Assembly (NCBI GenBank): GCA_963678675.1
Contig: OY783192.1
Location: 9,147,953-9,211,952 of the forward strand
Length of the DNA: 64,000 bases
Origin: Xiphydria camelus
Lineage: Eukaryota > Arthropoda > Insecta > Hymenoptera > Xiphydriidae
Reading direction: 5' to 3'
The translations under genes and the position numbers were made by a program. Positions 62,721-64,000 of the stretch are shown piece after piece. The stretch's first letter is position 1; every line of letters starts with the position of its first letter. The notes beneath the pieces are model-generated. The model searched no databases. It saw nothing but the letters and a program-made list of their open reading frames with translations, and had not been told where the DNA came from.

Positions 62721-62940
62721 CAAACAAAACGTGTGGCCGCCACACGCAGAAGAAGTGAAACTTCGATACCAGTTTCTCTGAATTTGATTCCGGTGGTATT
62801 AGTTTCAATTGGCTCTACGAAGAAGCATTGTAAAAGACTTGTATAGAGCCAATTGAAACTAATACCATCGGAATCAAATTCAGAGAAACTGGTATCGAAG
62901 TTTCACTTCTTCTGCGTGTGGCGGCCACACGTTTTGTTTG
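62721..62940. mobile_element. Near-perfect hairpin MITE, 96-bp arms
   Basis: 62721-62816 is inverted at 62845-62940 with about two mismatches and a 28-bp loop. Ends are CAAACAAAACGTGTGGCCGC and the complement. Such strong pairing marks a recent element. It lies where the match to copy 1 flanking DNA stops. Confidence 0.93.
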
Positions 62941-62949
62941 TTTTTTTCT

Positions 62950-63212
62950 TATTATCATCCAAGGAACCCATCCTTGAAGTTTGTCGCAATATTAAAGAAT
63001 CACCCGTATATTTACTTACTTGGTCCAACAAAATATTTTTTCGTCGAACGACGAAGAACGAACGAAGTATTCACTAAACTGACCTAGAAAATCATAAACG
63101 GAATCAAGGAATTTTACTTCCAAATTTGACAGTGATAAACCATTAATCGCTGTTTCTCAGAATTTCACATAAATTACAAATTCTATTATAGTGCACATTA
63201 CAGTTCGGGTGG
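62950..63212. other. Unassigned DNA
   Basis: No repeat or gene recognised. The frame 62853-63077 starts inside the MITE. Confidence 0.4.
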
Positions 63213-63490
63213 TACATTTCGGCAAACGAGGACTGCTTATGTATTCGCAGTCCTACACCTTTCCCGGAAGGCTAATTACCGAACGAATTGTAATGAACCA
63301 CTTCTCGCGGATACCGCTATATTTCGAATGCATTCGAAATACATTCAGCTTTGTAAAGGAGAGAAATGACGATTTCAATAGATAACCGAATATTTCGGCA
63401 AAGGTTCATTCCGATTCGTCCAGTAATTAACCCTTTCAGGAAAGGTGCGGGACTGCGAACTCATTAGCAGCCTGGATTCGCCGAAATGTA
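63213..63490. mobile_element. MITE with TACATTTCGG ends and TACCGCTAT core
   Basis: TACATTTCGGCAAACGAGGA at 63213 and its imperfect complement ending CCGAAATGTA (63490) are inverted ends. The arms continue with GACTGC, CCTTTCC, TTACC and AACGAAT blocks for about 90 bp. The centre has GGATACCGCTATATTTCGAA and CAGCTTTGTAAAGGAGAGAA. Related fragments occur at 34400-34640, 43190-43450 and 55880-55960. Confidence 0.8.
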
Positions 63491-64000
63491 CTGCTTCGCT
63501 GATGGCGAGATGAACCCTAGTTTGACGAAGTACTTATGATCGCGATGCTATTCGCGATCGCGGGGTTGGAAAATAAATTCGTAGCGTTTTCTTTTATTTT
63601 CTTTCATTTTACAACGATTTGCTTGCTGTTCCGCAAAGTGTTTATATTCATTCGAAAGAGCTCTTTCTGCTCTACAAAACTGTTATAATTGTTTATTCGA
63701 AAAACAATTTTTTATTATTTTTCAGGCTTAGAAATGGAATATCCAGGAGGAAAAAATCAGAATTTTCGACATCTTTTTTATCAAAGACTCGCCTATAACA
63801 CCTTCTCCGTATACTGTGGTAGTTGATAATGGAAGAATCTCGCGAAACGATGAACAGCGATGATGCTTCGAAGACTCGTCTGCACCGAATGCTCGCTCCG
63901 GGCTCGTCCTCCAGCATCCCCCGGTTCCTGCCCTATCCCGTTCCCAGGCTTTTCGTGATTAGCTTCGGAATCAGCTAACCCGTCACTCGGTGTTATTCCT
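63491..64000. other. Right edge, no gene recognised
   Basis: A possible acceptor (tattatttttcag) precedes GCTTAGAAATGGAATATCC at 63726, but the following plus-strand frames are short. The minus-strand frame 63693-63917 has no family motif. The composition becomes GC-richer after 63830, which could be the start of unrelated sequence. Confidence 0.35.

Noticed and set aside
62721..62940. A microRNA precursor
   Set aside because: The hairpin is 220 bp with 96-bp near-perfect arms, which fits a MITE better than a pre-miRNA.

Overview
This window is transposon-dense eukaryotic (animal) DNA, most likely from an insect. The transposon set points to Hymenoptera, possibly an ant, but that is inference from family content. 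Genes use GT-AG introns, there are no operons, and I recognise no intact ordinary host gene. Nearly every recognisable coding stretch belongs to a mobile element. The clear exception is a broken set of exons from protein kinase D at 56275-56979, which sits inside a transposon.

Layout. (1) 1-7297 is one uninterrupted (GACA)n tract with an internal 26-bp higher-order period. (2) 7300-9873 is a Ty3/gypsy-type fragment on the minus strand (gag plus part of the protease), cut off by the GACA tract. (3) 10649-13667 is a PIF/Harbinger element with TAA target duplications and an open three-exon transposase; a Helitron sits in its second intron. (4) 15631-19867 holds MITEs, a THAP-domain transposon that lacks its catalytic part, and two long foldbacks. 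(5) 20133-26260 is a palindromic mariner-like family whose arm is split by a 2.9-kb Sola-like element (22339-25229; 38-bp terminal inverted repeats, AACT duplication). (6) 26262-28876 is a tandem pair of Helentron-like elements with a variable 129/127-bp repeat. (7) 32055-35815 is a large foldback with arms of about 765 bp. (8) 35860-42605 is a 141-bp satellite split by a 5.66-kb transposon. (9) 42850-62203 is dominated by related elements that begin with CCC and make 2-bp duplications (43689-51018, 52533-53948, 54511-58992, and a partial one ending at 62203). (10) 62204-64000 holds a duplicated cysteine-rich transposon gene fragment, a perfect hairpin MITE and unassigned DNA.

The most notable system is the CCC-ended group. 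The 7.33-kb member carries an intact 685-aa transposase-like ORF plus a multi-exon DUF4806 gene. The 5.66-kb member carries a decayed DUF4806 gene. A 4.48-kb member encloses exons of protein kinase D. Each member has its own short palindromic word repeated near its ends (for example ATGGATATCCA, CCCAATTGGG or CACGCGTG). In several cases the target sequence can be read directly, by comparison with another copy in the window or by continuity of the flanks. That fixes the element ends and the insertion order without any database.
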